Below are positions 8,985 through 18,724 of a DNA stretch of 64,000 nucleotides, piece after piece. The translations under genes and the position numbers were made by a program. This DNA comes from an uncultured Acetatifactor sp. (GTDB taxonomy: Bacteria > Bacillota > Clostridia > Lachnospirales > Lachnospiraceae). Every line of letters begins with the position of its first letter. The stretch's first letter is position 1. The notes under the pieces were generated by a model. The model was given only the letters and a program-made list of their open reading frames with translations, was not told the origin of the DNA and did not search any database. The stretch spans positions 124,001 through 188,000 of the forward strand of contig CAJUJN010000001.1 in NCBI GenBank assembly GCA_910586775.1, given 5' to 3'.

Positions 8985-9013
8985 ATTATACTACACTCTT
9001 TATCGATTTTTAA
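8985..9013 (-). promoter_or_regulatory. Sigma-A-like promoter of pseB
   Basis: Minus strand: TTAAAA (9013-9008), 17 bases, TATAAT (8990-8985), about 40 bases before the pseB start. The -35 box is a four-of-six match. Confidence 0.55.
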
Positions 9014-9105
9014 ACACCCTGTTTCAGGCTCCCGGAAACTTACTGCACACCGGCTGCCGGACTGGCAGAAACGGTATGCGGTACCGCAAAACCATTCTCA
9101 TTCCC

Positions 9106-10119
9106 TTACATCATATCCGGCGACCAGTCAATATCCGTGTCTCCTTCGGAGGGAACCGGGGTAGGTTCAGGAGTCGGTTCCGGTGTGGGTTCAGGTGTCG
9201 GAACAGGCGTATCCTGAGGAGTTGCCGGAGGCTCCGGTTCCTGCGCAGGCGGCTGAGTCGGCGCCTGGGTCGGTGCCTCCGTCTGTACCGGCTTCTTAGT
9301 GGCTGTCGGCTTAGGCGTTGCAGTGGGAACAGGTGTGGGCGTGGCCGCAATCTTTCCCTGCTCGTCATAAGTCACAGTTGTAGTCTCATACGCAAAATTC
9401 TCCCTGTTTGTCCACAGGTCAAACGCGTCTCCGGGATCGCCCTTATGTTCGGACTTTGTGTATTCCCCTACGATAATGCCATTGGCATAGGTACCCGTCT
9501 CCTTCAGGATATGGCCGGTTCCGCTGTCAATCTGCCACTTTTCAAAAGCCCCGTTGTAAGCCCCTCCGGAAACCGAAGTCTGCAGCAGCCAGGTCACATC
9601 CTTTGCATACTTTAATACAATGATTTGCCCGTTTGCCTCGAAACAAACATTAATATAAGGTTTTTCTTCAATATCATATCCCACCTGCACGGAAAGCGTT
9701 GCTTCCCCTGCACCGCCAATGGTATAGCTGCGGCAGCCTTCATACAGCTCGCCTGCCAGCGTGTCAAACCATTCTTCACTGCTCACCAGGTGGATTGCCT
9801 CTCCCAGATACTCCGGAAGCTCCAGATTCTGCTGCAGGTTCTTCATGGCCTCCAGTACCGCTGATTCCATCTCTTCACTCAGCCCTTCCGCGCCCCCGCT
9901 GCCCTGCAGGGCGTCCCCGGCAGGAACAGGCGTCTCCGTATTCTCCGGCGTTCCCTCCTCCTGTCCGTCTTCCGACTCCGATTCGCCCGTCAGGGCAACC
10001 GGCTCCAGTGCATCGATGATTTTCTCCTCCGAGACGCTCTCGCTTCCGTCCCCGCAGCCTCCAAGCAGCAGCGCTGTCAAAATGCCTGTCACGGCACAGT
10101 ATCTCCATTTGTTTTTCAT
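9106..10119 (-). CDS. Secreted lipoprotein with Thr-Pro-Glu-Pro C-terminal repeats
   Basis: 337 residues from ATG 10119 (GGAGG five bases before). The N-terminus MKNKWRYCAVTGILTALLLGGC is a lipoprotein signal ending in LLGGC. An acidic spacer follows, then a globular part of about 170 residues with repeated beta-like segments (GTGHILKETGTYANGIIVGE). The last ~90 residues are low complexity: Thr/Pro/Lys, then TPEPTPEPTPEPTP, ending SEGDTDIDWSPDMM. This is likely an extended wall-spanning stalk. I do not recognise the globular domain. It lies between the glucosaminidase and pseB, all co-directional. Confidence 0.75.
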   Translation of the reverse strand: MKNKWRYCAVTGILTALLLGGCGDGSESVSEEKIIDALEPVALTGESESEDGQEEGTPENTETPVPAGDALQGSGGAEGLSEEMESAVLEAMKNLQQNLELPEYLGEAIHLVSSEEWFDTLAGELYEGCRSYTIGGAGEATLSVQVGYDIEEKPYINVCFEANGQIIVLKYAKDVTWLLQTSVSGGAYNGAFEKWQIDSGTGHILKETGTYANGIIVGEYTKSEHKGDPGDAFDLWTNRENFAYETTTVTYDEQGKIAATPTPVPTATPKPTATKKPVQTEAPTQAPTQPPAQEPEPPATPQDTPVPTPEPTPEPTPEPTPVPSEGDTDIDWSPDMM

Positions 10120-10301
10120 AATAACCTCCACACTTTATCCACTCTGCATAGATTCACTTGCAGTCACATACATTTCCGTTTCAATCCCGTGAAGCCTCTT
10201 CCGATGCCGGATGCTTCCCGTGCTTCCAGGCATACCGCCTGCGGCTTCAGAACAGTTCTTAACGGCACAAACAGTCCATGGACCGAAAGCAGCTTCACAC
10301 C

Positions 10302-12572
10302 TTACCGTCCTTCCTCCTGCGCAGACAAGGCATCCGCGTCGCCAATCAGCTTCCGCAGGAAGACATCCGCATCCGAACCTTCCGGATAGGTTCCCTGCTC
10401 AATCAGCTGTCCTGCCAGCCCGTAAATGCTTCTTGCCACAGTGGGGCCATACAGTGTCGTCTGCACGCCGTCCTTTTCCAGAATAGCGTATCCACGGAAC
10501 GCAAACTCCGTTTTGTATTGTTCCACAGGAAGCCCCACCAACACGGATGTAAAACGGTATCTCCCGTCCACTGTCTCGAATACCACATCCTGTCTTGTTC
10601 CGTCTTCCTTCGTACCGTAGGACAGCCCGCTGACAATCTTCTCGCCGCCCTTGATCATAGGATACCGGCTCAGATTTGCATTACTGGTAACCAATGTGCC
10701 GTATTCCTTCAGTGTATATCCGTCCACGCCTCCGGAAGTAAGCCTTGCGCGCAAATCCGCTGAGATTCCCGTCTTGAACCGGATTCCCGTCTTACCCGTG
10801 ATACGGATGGAGAAGCCATGGTATGTCAGCAAATCCTCCAGTCCCGGCAGCGGCGTGGCCGTGTAAACCACTCCGTTATGGCTCAGGCTCCATGCATACA
10901 TGCCGGTGGCCACGCCAGCCTCGTTATACTTATAGAGCACTGCCGTCTTCGCATTTCCGTCAGGTGCCGTGACAACCAGACTGCCGTTCCTTATCTGCCC
11001 CTGATACGCTATCCCGTCCAGCCACATCACGGAGTCGCCGTAACCTTCCGGAAACGGCAGAACCACTTCCGTGGAATAATTGGGCGCTCCGCAGGGTTCT
11101 CCGGGCATATTCTCATACACCGGAATCTTAAATACAAAAGTACTGTTCAAGGCACCGGCTCCTTCATAAAGCCTCTTAATGCTGGCGGCCTCCGTGGTGG
11201 GAGCCGTGATATTCTGCATATACTGATGCGTATACGGCGCATAGGCCCCGTTGGGATTCACATTGAACTTCTGAAGGTACAGTGTGTCCTGACCCTTTTT
11301 GATATAGTTGGCGGAAATAAACTCCGCACCGCCTCTGATTGCCGCCTCCGGGCTTGACCAGCCATGGTCTTTCGCATATTTTAACCCGCTTACATAGACC
11401 TGCTGGTTGGTAGTACCGGTGGCCCCCACGTTAAAGTAATTATAATATCCCTCATATCCGGGATAAGTCCCCGAAATCAGCGGAGACGTTCCTGCACCCT
11501 GTTCCTGGAGCACCCTTGCCGCCAGATGGAAGGGGCTTACTTCCAACGCCCGGCCAATCTCCCAGAAAAGCCGGGCATATGTCTTATCTGCCCCCGGCGC
11601 ATTGCCTTTCATAAAAGTATTGTTCAGAAAAGATGCCACTGCGTCCAAAGTATGATACTGTTCATTATAAGTCAGCTGCTCAAACTGAAAAACAGCATTC
11701 TCCGACAATCCGTTTCGTGGGTCCATATACAGTTCCAGAGCCGCCTCCGAAGCATAATACCAGTTCCCGGTGTCATAGAGCCCGTTCTTCGCCCACTCGG
11801 GAAGCGTCTTGTATACCAGGCTCCTTCCCCCCTGGAGCTCGCTTGAAATGGAAGCGCTCCAGTCAAGCGTTGTATTCATCTTGACAAATGTCCAGTTCGG
11901 ATGGTTTGCCTTCAAAGCCAGAAGCGCCGGACGATAACTCTCCGGAAACTGCTCAATATCCGGGTATGTACTCCTTCCCGAAGCGTCCGCCGTATAGGCG
12001 GCGGCATTGAAATTCAGGCCATACCCTTCTTCCCATTCCAGAAAACGGGCATCTGAACAGGCCAGATATGTACGCGGAACATAGCCATACACCATCCTGC
12101 CATTGTACTCCAGGCTGACATAATACCAGATTTCCGCCTCATCGTCCACATACACATCCTGAATATTGACTGTCTGTCCGCTCAGAACAGTAACCGCTAT
12201 ATCGCTTTCCGCGGACGGCTGGCAGCGAACCGGATACTCGTCGCTCAGGTAAACCACTGCCATAATATCCCGCTCTGCCGCTATCTGCGCCAGGCTTTCT
12301 CCCGCTTCTTCCAGCCATTGTGCGGATTCCTCATCCATATTTCCGGAAGAGCGCTTCCAAACAGCCTCCGGAGCCCGGATGCCCTCATTGTCCGTGAAAT
12401 CTCCTCCCGATACGGAATTTTCCGGCGATGATGCCTCTTCTTCCTCCTGCCCGGCTTGCTGCGCAGCATCCGGACCTTCCGCCAATGCCGACAGAGCCGG
12501 CCATTCTATATCAGCGCTCAGCAAAGCTGCAAGCACCAGTCCTCCGCATATAAGTCTTACGAACTTTTTCAT
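10302..12572 (-). CDS. Secreted SH3-domain N-acetylglucosaminidase (LytD/GH73-like)
   Basis: 756 residues. A signal peptide (MKKFVRLICGGLVLAALLSA) is followed by a disordered segment. An SH3_3-like domain comes next (around VRCQPSAESDIAVTVLSGQT to YGYVPRTYL), then a glucosaminidase domain with FVKMNTTLDWSASISSELQG, SFLNNTFMKG and FHLAARVLQEQGAGTSPL, where the Glu of LQEQG is the expected catalytic acid. The C-terminal ~250 residues are beta-rich and unassigned. It should cut GlcNAc-MurNAc bonds in peptidoglycan, possibly making room for capsule export or acting on the wall during growth. The signal peptide decides the start; the ribosome site before ATG 12572 is weak. Confidence 0.85.
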   Translation of the reverse strand: MKKFVRLICGGLVLAALLSADIEWPALSALAEGPDAAQQAGQEEEEASSPENSVSGGDFTDNEGIRAPEAVWKRSSGNMDEESAQWLEEAGESLAQIAAERDIMAVVYLSDEYPVRCQPSAESDIAVTVLSGQTVNIQDVYVDDEAEIWYYVSLEYNGRMVYGYVPRTYLACSDARFLEWEEGYGLNFNAAAYTADASGRSTYPDIEQFPESYRPALLALKANHPNWTFVKMNTTLDWSASISSELQGGRSLVYKTLPEWAKNGLYDTGNWYYASEAALELYMDPRNGLSENAVFQFEQLTYNEQYHTLDAVASFLNNTFMKGNAPGADKTYARLFWEIGRALEVSPFHLAARVLQEQGAGTSPLISGTYPGYEGYYNYFNVGATGTTNQQVYVSGLKYAKDHGWSSPEAAIRGGAEFISANYIKKGQDTLYLQKFNVNPNGAYAPYTHQYMQNITAPTTEAASIKRLYEGAGALNSTFVFKIPVYENMPGEPCGAPNYSTEVVLPFPEGYGDSVMWLDGIAYQGQIRNGSLVVTAPDGNAKTAVLYKYNEAGVATGMYAWSLSHNGVVYTATPLPGLEDLLTYHGFSIRITGKTGIRFKTGISADLRARLTSGGVDGYTLKEYGTLVTSNANLSRYPMIKGGEKIVSGLSYGTKEDGTRQDVVFETVDGRYRFTSVLVGLPVEQYKTEFAFRGYAILEKDGVQTTLYGPTVARSIYGLAGQLIEQGTYPEGSDADVFLRKLIGDADALSAQEEGR

Positions 12573-12856
12573 CCTGATACCATACCTTTCTGCAGGATGC
12601 CTTGACCAAAAGCAATTTACCTGCATTTTTCTACGTAGGATTTCGAAATCCTTCTTATTTCAATCCGGTATATGTTTCTTCTACCTTTTTACAGTTACAT
12701 ATTCCGGAACCCGAAGTACACCACATAAGGATAACACATTATCCGTTCCTGTCACCCGGCAATTTCTGCCATTGCACCTTTCAGGATACAAATGAACCGC
12801 AACAACATCCGCTTGCCGCTCACACCTGCCTCTCATGCCATCATTGCGGCTGCTTC

Positions 12857-13852
12857 TCATGTCTCATGCAGCCGAAACCGCGCATGCAGCTTCCTGATTC
12901 CTCTGGGGGCCAACGCAAACAGCGTGTGATAAATCTTGTTTTTTCCTGTCAAAATCTTATTTGTCACGGACCTGAGCCAGTTTTTGCGCAGATAAGACAC
13001 AATTCCCCGGTACATGGCATTGCCTCCTGTCATCTGTGCAATGGGAATATGCAGCATATATTCCAGCCTCTGGAAAATTCCGAAACGGAATGCCGTATCC
13101 GCAAGTTCCGGATAGTTCCGCGCTACAATCTCCGCCACCATATCCGCATTTTCCACACAATCGGCAAACACCCTGGAAAATTCTTTCCTGTCCGCCTTGC
13201 GGGAATTGCTCCCCACCCGGTAAAATACATGATAACACTGCCAGGGAAGAGAGGCCAGCTTCCCGATATCCGGAAGCATCCGCACCATCAGATGAAAATC
13301 CTCATTCAGCTTCCCCGGCGGAAATGCCTCCTTCGGAAAAAGCTCCCTGCGGATCAGCTTTGTACAAAGAGAGCAGTCCCCCCTGTGAAGCAGCAGCTCC
13401 CTCATGAAATCCCCGCTCTCTATCACCTGGGGTTCCGCCGGCGGCTCACAGATATCGGAAAGCGGCTTGTCCTGCTCATCCCGCTCATCCCGTGCGACCT
13501 GCGCCGCCGAAACATGAAATTCCCGGATTCCCCATAACAGCTTTTCATACATATCCGGTGAAATATAATCATCACTGTCCACAAACCCCACATATTCCCC
13601 GGATGCATGCTCCAGAGCCAGGTTCCTGGCCAGCGAAGTCCCTCCGTTTTCCTTATGGAACACTCTGATGCGCCCGTCCTCCTCCGCCAGACGGTCACAC
13701 AAATCCGCCGTCCCGTCCGTGGAGCCGTCATCCACAAGGAGAATCTCCAGATTGCGGTAGGTCTGCGCCGTAATAGAACGGACACATCTTGGCAGATATT
13801 CCAGAATATTGTACACCGGGACAATGACCGTGATCAGGGGCATATCATCCAT
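12857..13852 (-). CDS. Family 2 glycosyltransferase, EpsH/EpsJ-like
   Basis: 331 residues. ITVIVPVYNILEYLPRCVRS, LEILLVDDGSTDGTADLCD and VGFVDSDDYISPDMYEKL give the GT-A nucleotide and metal sites (DSDD). The C-terminal half has TKLIRRELFPK and LNEDFHLMVRML, as in capsule glycosyltransferases, and an amphipathic basic tail but no membrane span. ATG 13852 has AGGAGGTG five bases before it, so the longer reading from 13942 is rejected. It is the last in a run of glycosyltransferases and lies 89 bases after the GT4 gene upstream. Confidence 0.9.
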   Translation of the reverse strand: MDDMPLITVIVPVYNILEYLPRCVRSITAQTYRNLEILLVDDGSTDGTADLCDRLAEEDGRIRVFHKENGGTSLARNLALEHASGEYVGFVDSDDYISPDMYEKLLWGIREFHVSAAQVARDERDEQDKPLSDICEPPAEPQVIESGDFMRELLLHRGDCSLCTKLIRRELFPKEAFPPGKLNEDFHLMVRMLPDIGKLASLPWQCYHVFYRVGSNSRKADRKEFSRVFADCVENADMVAEIVARNYPELADTAFRFGIFQRLEYMLHIPIAQMTGGNAMYRGIVSYLRKNWLRSVTNKILTGKNKIYHTLFALAPRGIRKLHARFRLHET

Positions 13853-13941
13853 AAGGGCACCTCCTGTAACCTGTTTCTCTTGAAACTGATGCAAACCTGA
13901 CGAAGCTGCCCGGAACCGCAATATTGCCTCCGCCTGTTTCA

Positions 13942-15210
13942 CTATGTCTGTTTCGTATCACTTTTTACTGCCTGCGATATCCGAAACCGCTTTCTTGCCC
14001 TGCGTTCCGACAAAACAGGAGCCGGCGCGCAGGGGGTACAGCATCCGATTTCGGCAGGAGCCTGTCCGCCTTCTCCGAAAGCGGCTGCCCTGTTTTGCTG
14101 TCCCAGGATATACCTGACCCGTTTCAGCAGCTGTTCCGCGGCATTCTCCGCATTCCAGTCCTCCGTAATCGTCCGGTAGGCATTGCGGCCCAACTGCCTA
14201 CAATAGATTCTATCTTTAACCAATGCTTCTGTCAAGGAAAACAGCTGCCGCTTTTTCCCGTCCTCATAGATCAGCCCGTTTTCCCCCTGCCGTACCAGGT
14301 AAGGCACCGCACCTATCATATGGCCGGCCACCAAAGCGCATGCGCTGTTCATGGCCTCGTTCGCCACGGCACCCCAGCCTTCCTGCCTGTCGCTTGTAAA
14401 CAGAAAAATATCCGCTTTCTCCATGATCCGCCGCACTTCCTCCGGCGGCTGATACCCCAGAAAAGTGACATGGCCTTCCAGCCCGTACTCTTTCGCCAGC
14501 TCCTGCATCCGGGGCTTCAACTCTCCGTCCCCGATGATATCCATATGAAAGTTAACCTTTTTTTCCCTCAAATATGCCGCCGTCTCCAGTGGCAATTCCG
14601 GATGTTTCAGGCTGATTAGTCTCGCCGCCCAGAGCAGATACGGGGTTTTGTCCTCTCCATATCCCTTCTCCTCCAAAAGCCGGTCTATGTCATAGTGCTT
14701 CGTCTCCGGAAAATATCCCCAACAATACATTTTACCCGGATATGCCCTGACAATATGAAAGTCGGAAGGCACATATGCCCCTGAACACAGCAGATATACA
14801 GGTGCTTTGCGGTAACGGGTATGATCTTTATACTTTTTTATCAGCCCTCGGGGAGAAATCGCCTTCCACTGCCCTGTCCTGTACAGGCGCTCGCTGTAAC
14901 GTATGACAGGCTTTCCTGCCTCCAGGCGGGGCGTGATATAGCTTTCCTCGTCCGTACCGCCGAACAGTACAATATCACAGTCCAGAATCAGCCGCCTGCA
15001 GTACGCCTCTTCCTCATAAAAGCATCGCACATATGCCGGCCGCTCCGTCTCATGCCATCCCATCCGCACACGCTCCGCCTCCATGGCCTCTGTCTGTACA
15101 AAGACAAAATTCCCTTCCAGAAGCCGGTTCATGGCATTGCAGAACGGAATCTGGTGGTGATTGATGTAATTGGATACAAACGCCATCCTTACAGCCTGTC
15201 CTTCTTTCAT
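13942..15210 (-). CDS. Family 4-type (GT-B) glycosyltransferase
   Basis: 422 residues. A GT-B protein: N-terminal MAFVSNYINHHQIPFCNAMN, then in the donor domain LLWAARLISLKHPELPLETA, FLGYQPPEEVRRIMEKADIF and DRQEGWGAVANEAMNSACAL. The last contains the E-x7-E motif (EGWGAVANE) that binds the nucleotide sugar. A disordered basic tail of about 60 residues follows the fold. It would add one sugar of the repeat unit on the cytoplasmic side. AAGGGG is 7 bases before ATG 15210. A strong GC hairpin sits directly upstream of that site. Confidence 0.88.
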   Translation of the reverse strand: MKEGQAVRMAFVSNYINHHQIPFCNAMNRLLEGNFVFVQTEAMEAERVRMGWHETERPAYVRCFYEEEAYCRRLILDCDIVLFGGTDEESYITPRLEAGKPVIRYSERLYRTGQWKAISPRGLIKKYKDHTRYRKAPVYLLCSGAYVPSDFHIVRAYPGKMYCWGYFPETKHYDIDRLLEEKGYGEDKTPYLLWAARLISLKHPELPLETAAYLREKKVNFHMDIIGDGELKPRMQELAKEYGLEGHVTFLGYQPPEEVRRIMEKADIFLFTSDRQEGWGAVANEAMNSACALVAGHMIGAVPYLVRQGENGLIYEDGKKRQLFSLTEALVKDRIYCRQLGRNAYRTITEDWNAENAAEQLLKRVRYILGQQNRAAAFGEGGQAPAEIGCCTPCAPAPVLSERRARKRFRISQAVKSDTKQT

Positions 15211-15222
15211 TTCTATACCCCT

Positions 15223-15240
15223 TGCGCGCTCTGGCGCGCA
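15223..15240 (-). promoter_or_regulatory. GC hairpin just upstream of a ribosome binding site
   Basis: Perfect 7-bp stem TGCGCGC/GCGCGCA with a 4-base loop, ending where the AAGGGG site of the GT4 gene begins. There is no U-tract after it, so translation control or mRNA protection is more likely than termination. Confidence 0.5.
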
Positions 15241-15296
15241 TACCAATCAATATTTGAAAGGAACTTTCAAACTTGCTCCCTGCTCCGATACGCACC

Positions 15297-16670
15297 TTAC
15301 GTCTGCGCTGTCTTTCTTCCTTTCATAATATCCGTATATATTTCTATCAGTCTGGCGTAATTTATTCCCCGGTTGTGCGTATTTTCTGCATGGCTCCTTG
15401 CATTTCCGCAATAAATACGCTGCCTGTCAGGATGCTCCCACATCTGTATAACCGCATCGGCAAGTTTCCCGGCAATGCGCTCCAATTCCCCGTTCGCATT
15501 ATCGGTTACGGCTTCAGAGCTGCCAGTTTTCTCCGCACCGGATTCTTCCGGCATCACAAAACCCTCATACAGAATGCCGTCCTCTCCTCCTGTAAATATG
15601 CTGGGAATCCCCCCTACAGCGGCACTGACGCAGGGCATGCCCAACAGCATGGCCTCCCCCAGAGAGTTCGGCGAATTCTCCAGCGCTGACGGACACAGGA
15701 ACAGACTGCTTATCAGATACCTGTCCCTCATCTGCTCCGCACTCATTTTTCCCAGAAAAACGACCTTTTCTTCCAGACCTCCGTCTTTCAGCAGCTTCCT
15801 CAGATACCTTCCGTAGGCGGATATCTTCACCTTCTGTTTCAGCGTCCCGTAACCCACCAGGCTGTTGCCTGCCACATAAGCCCGGGCATCGGGATACCTG
15901 GCCAGAATCTTCGGCATCGCCAGCAGCATGTAATGAAGCCCTTTCAACGGATAGTCCCCCTGGCTTACAAATATGGAATGGGGAATACACCCCTCTTCCT
16001 TCCAGACCGGCCCGTAAAATTCAGGCCTCAGTGTCTCATTCATGAGATGGTAACGGGCATGCGGATTCCACTTCGCCGCGCTTTCTCTGTCCCACTCCGT
16101 GCGTCCGGTCACATTTCCCGCCAGGCTGATGCTTTCCCGCTCCATATTGCCCCGAAGCACGAATTTTTCCTGCTGCTGCCTCAGGCTGTCCTGCTTCAGC
16201 CAGTCCCGAAATGTCACGGACGAAACCACCTTCTCCGGCAAATCCGCAAAATATGCCTCCGCATACAGCGTACACAGCCCCTGCAATCCCAGCAGCACCC
16301 TGTCTTTATCCGGAAAGACTCTGCACATTGCCAGGGTATGGGGATATTCCGTGCCAAAACAGTGTACGATATCAGGCTTCACCTTATCAACGATTTTTTT
16401 CAGCACATGTTCCAGATTTTCGTCATATTTTTCCGGGCAACCCACATTCTCCGGAAAACCGTAGCAACGCATGGAAGATATCTCCTGCCCCTCCGGAAGC
16501 TCATTTCCCTGCATCGGAAACGCCACGGACAGCTCGATGCCGTTTTCATGCCGCCTTTCCAGCAACGCACCTGCCAGCCCGCTGAGCCAGCCCTCCTTGT
16601 TAGAGGCTTCCAGATGAAGCTGCCGCGCGATAACGGGCAATATAATATTACACAGCCACAATACTTTCAT
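15297..16670 (-). CDS. Family 4 glycosyltransferase
   Basis: 457 residues. MKVLWLCNIILPVIARQLHL starts an N-terminal GT-B domain with DIVHCFGTEYPHTL. The donor domain has IFVSQGDYPLKGLHYMLLAM, VVFLGKMSAEQMRDRYLISS and SALENSPNSLGEAMLLGMPC (E-x7-E). LKGLHYMLLAMPKILARYPD is typical of GT4 capsule enzymes. I choose the ATG at 16670, giving the natural MKVLWLC opening; ATG 16682 is the alternative. It belongs to the glycan operon, 87 bases downstream of the EpsG-like gene. Confidence 0.9.
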   Translation of the reverse strand: MKVLWLCNIILPVIARQLHLEASNKEGWLSGLAGALLERRHENGIELSVAFPMQGNELPEGQEISSMRCYGFPENVGCPEKYDENLEHVLKKIVDKVKPDIVHCFGTEYPHTLAMCRVFPDKDRVLLGLQGLCTLYAEAYFADLPEKVVSSVTFRDWLKQDSLRQQQEKFVLRGNMERESISLAGNVTGRTEWDRESAAKWNPHARYHLMNETLRPEFYGPVWKEEGCIPHSIFVSQGDYPLKGLHYMLLAMPKILARYPDARAYVAGNSLVGYGTLKQKVKISAYGRYLRKLLKDGGLEEKVVFLGKMSAEQMRDRYLISSLFLCPSALENSPNSLGEAMLLGMPCVSAAVGGIPSIFTGGEDGILYEGFVMPEESGAEKTGSSEAVTDNANGELERIAGKLADAVIQMWEHPDRQRIYCGNARSHAENTHNRGINYARLIEIYTDIMKGRKTAQT

Positions 16671-16757
16671 AACAGTTTCCATGCCTTTCAGGTTATCTCA
16701 AAATCTGCACAGACCATTCCCTTCTGTTTTACGCTCTCCGTACAGCCCTGCCTTTCA

Positions 16758-17888
16758 TCAGTTAAAGATCCAGTTCAAATACGGCAGCAGCCTGATGTCC
16801 ACCGCATACATATCCCTTAACAGCAATATGAAATATCCCCCAAACGCGCATACCACGCCTGCCCGGCAGAACCTGGCAAACCACCCTTTTTCCATCTCAC
16901 CCAAAAGCCTGGGCAACAGAAAAACCTGAGATATAATCATATAATACCCCACTCTCGACACCTCCGGAATGAAGGAACCGCAGCAATACACTGCCAGCCC
17001 TGCCAGATTCAGAAAAAAGTAAAAGCGGTTCACCCTGTCTTCACGCAGGCTTCTCCTGTAGCAGATCAGGGAAAGCACCAGCACACAGACGCATTTCAAT
17101 ATATTTGCATAGGAAAGCTGCCCATTGTCAAAAGCGGAATTGCGATAAAACGGATAGAAAAAGAAGATAATTTCCTTATATAAATCCTGGCAGAAGATCA
17201 ATGTACACAGAAAAATGCCGCCCGCAATATAATGCCGTCTTTTCAGCGAAGCCGCTGCCAGGAACTGCGCAATCAGATAGACCGGAATCACCAGAAGCAC
17301 AGACTTATGAAACGTTGCCGCCGCCAGTATCACCAGGATAAATTTCCCATACTCTCCCCTGAGCACATATTTCATGGAAAAAAGCACCACTGCCAGCGCG
17401 AAATAATATCTCACCGAGTTCAGGCTGTTAAAGTAATAACCTCCTGTCATCAGCAGGTACAGGGAAAACGCAAAGTAACTCCCCTGATCATACAATGCCT
17501 TCACAAAGAAGAACACTGTCAGGACGGAAAACAGTGCAAAAATATACAGATATTCATCATATCCAAAAATATCCTGCATCCACTTTACGATATAATTAAA
17601 GCCGATTTCCGAAGATACATGCCGCTCCTGGGCAATCAGCTTAAAATTATCCCGATACACCCAGTAATCATTACCAACCGCAATCCTGCAGGCGGATACC
17701 CCGGTCAGCAGGCAATAAACGGCGAAAGCGGCAATCCGGTTCCTTGCCTGCTGCCGCTGGCAGGAACAGCTGCCAAAAGGCCGTCCTCCCCGGATGGCTC
17801 CCGACACATAGTCCCTGTTTTCCACAAACATCCCCAGAACCACCGTCACTATCGTCAATGTGATATAAACCAACGCACTCCGTTCCAT
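16758..17888 (-). CDS. EpsG-family polytopic membrane protein, probable polysaccharide polymerase
   Basis: 376 residues with about ten hydrophobic segments. Family features are IAVGNDYWVYRDNFKLIAQE near residue 75, EIGFNYIVKWMQDIFGYDEY, and SVRYYFALAVVLFSMKYVLRG followed by FILVILAAATFHKSVLLVIP (the F/Y-H-x-S/T-A-L motif of EpsG). EpsG-like proteins are thought to join repeat units on the outer face, the role Wzy plays. Its presence beside a sugar transferase and a Wzz-like protein supports a Wzx/Wzy-type pathway. No flippase is seen in this window. GGGAGG lies 5 bases before ATG 17888. Confidence 0.88.
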   Translation of the reverse strand: MERSALVYITLTIVTVVLGMFVENRDYVSGAIRGGRPFGSCSCQRQQARNRIAAFAVYCLLTGVSACRIAVGNDYWVYRDNFKLIAQERHVSSEIGFNYIVKWMQDIFGYDEYLYIFALFSVLTVFFFVKALYDQGSYFAFSLYLLMTGGYYFNSLNSVRYYFALAVVLFSMKYVLRGEYGKFILVILAAATFHKSVLLVIPVYLIAQFLAAASLKRRHYIAGGIFLCTLIFCQDLYKEIIFFFYPFYRNSAFDNGQLSYANILKCVCVLVLSLICYRRSLREDRVNRFYFFLNLAGLAVYCCGSFIPEVSRVGYYMIISQVFLLPRLLGEMEKGWFARFCRAGVVCAFGGYFILLLRDMYAVDIRLLPYLNWIFN

Positions 17889-17910
17889 CCAAACCTCCCG
17901 CACAGCGGCT

Positions 17911-18720
17911 TTATGTCTCACTGCCGCTGCCGATTCCCACCGATGCCTCCGGCTTTCGGCTTCCCGCCTTCATCCATCTGTAGGCCTGTCCCACAGACAT
18001 TTCCGCACATAATGTTCCCCTGTGGGCAAGCAGAAACCGAAGCGCCATTACCCGCGCCAGCCTGCCGTAGAGATGCCGGTACAGCACGCCTTTGTCTCGG
18101 AAAAACTTCTCATTGTAGCCTTCAAACCATGTAGACTCCCCTGCCGTCTCCTCCGCGATCGTAACCGGAGCCGTATATACGGAAAACCCCTTATCCATGA
18201 AGTCTTTTAAGAACAGGCTGTCCTCCCCGCTGCCATACCTGGCACCGCCTCCGAAAAGAAGCGAAAAAGTCACCCCCGAAGACAGCAGGCTTTCCCGGCG
18301 CACGGCGAAGCTCACCGCCCCGTATCTGCCGCAGTTATACCAGTGCACCCTTTTCCGCTCCGTAATATGGTAAGTACGCCGACTCTCTTCTATCTTAACA
18401 TTAAAAAGTATCATATCTGCATCAGAATTCTGAACAAATTCTGCCGCAACTGCATCCGCATACCCCGGCTCATACACCAGATCACCGTCCGAAAACAGGC
18501 AGATATCGCCTTCCGCCCGCAAAATAGCCTCATTCCGGCTCCTGCCCACGCCCCTGTCCGGAAAAGAGTAAAAACGTATTCTGTTGCCCGAATCCTCTAT
18601 TTCCCGGTAATCAAGCCTGTCGCACTGGTTGATTACCACCGCGTCAGAATCCAGCCGCATGCGGCGTATCAGCGCCTCCGGATCTTCATGCATCACCGAT
18701 GCCAGAACCTCTACTTTCAT
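17911..18720 (-). CDS. Family 2 glycosyltransferase
   Basis: 269 residues from ATG 18720, with GGGAG nine bases before it. VEVLASVMHEDPEALIRRMR opens the fold, VVINQCDRLDY and the long loop GVGRSRNEAILRAEGDICLF precede the metal site FSDGDLVYEPGYAD. YGSGEDSLFLKDFMDKG is the acceptor-side acidic motif of capsule GT2 enzymes. A longer frame to 18840 would begin in the tandem repeat at the 3' end of the Wzz-like gene and is not supported. The gene begins 4 bases after that gene ends and itself ends 22 bases before the EpsG-like start. Confidence 0.87.
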   Translation of the reverse strand: MKVEVLASVMHEDPEALIRRMRLDSDAVVINQCDRLDYREIEDSGNRIRFYSFPDRGVGRSRNEAILRAEGDICLFSDGDLVYEPGYADAVAAEFVQNSDADMILFNVKIEESRRTYHITERKRVHWYNCGRYGAVSFAVRRESLLSSGVTFSLLFGGGARYGSGEDSLFLKDFMDKGFSVYTAPVTIAEETAGESTWFEGYNEKFFRDKGVLYRHLYGRLARVMALRFLLAHRGTLCAEMSVGQAYRWMKAGSRKPEASVGIGSGSET

Positions 18721-18724
18721 ATAT

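Noticed and set aside
9077..9088. TGCGGTACCGCA palindrome after the lipoprotein gene
   Set aside because: Twelve bases without a loop or T-run; can arise by chance and shows no other support.
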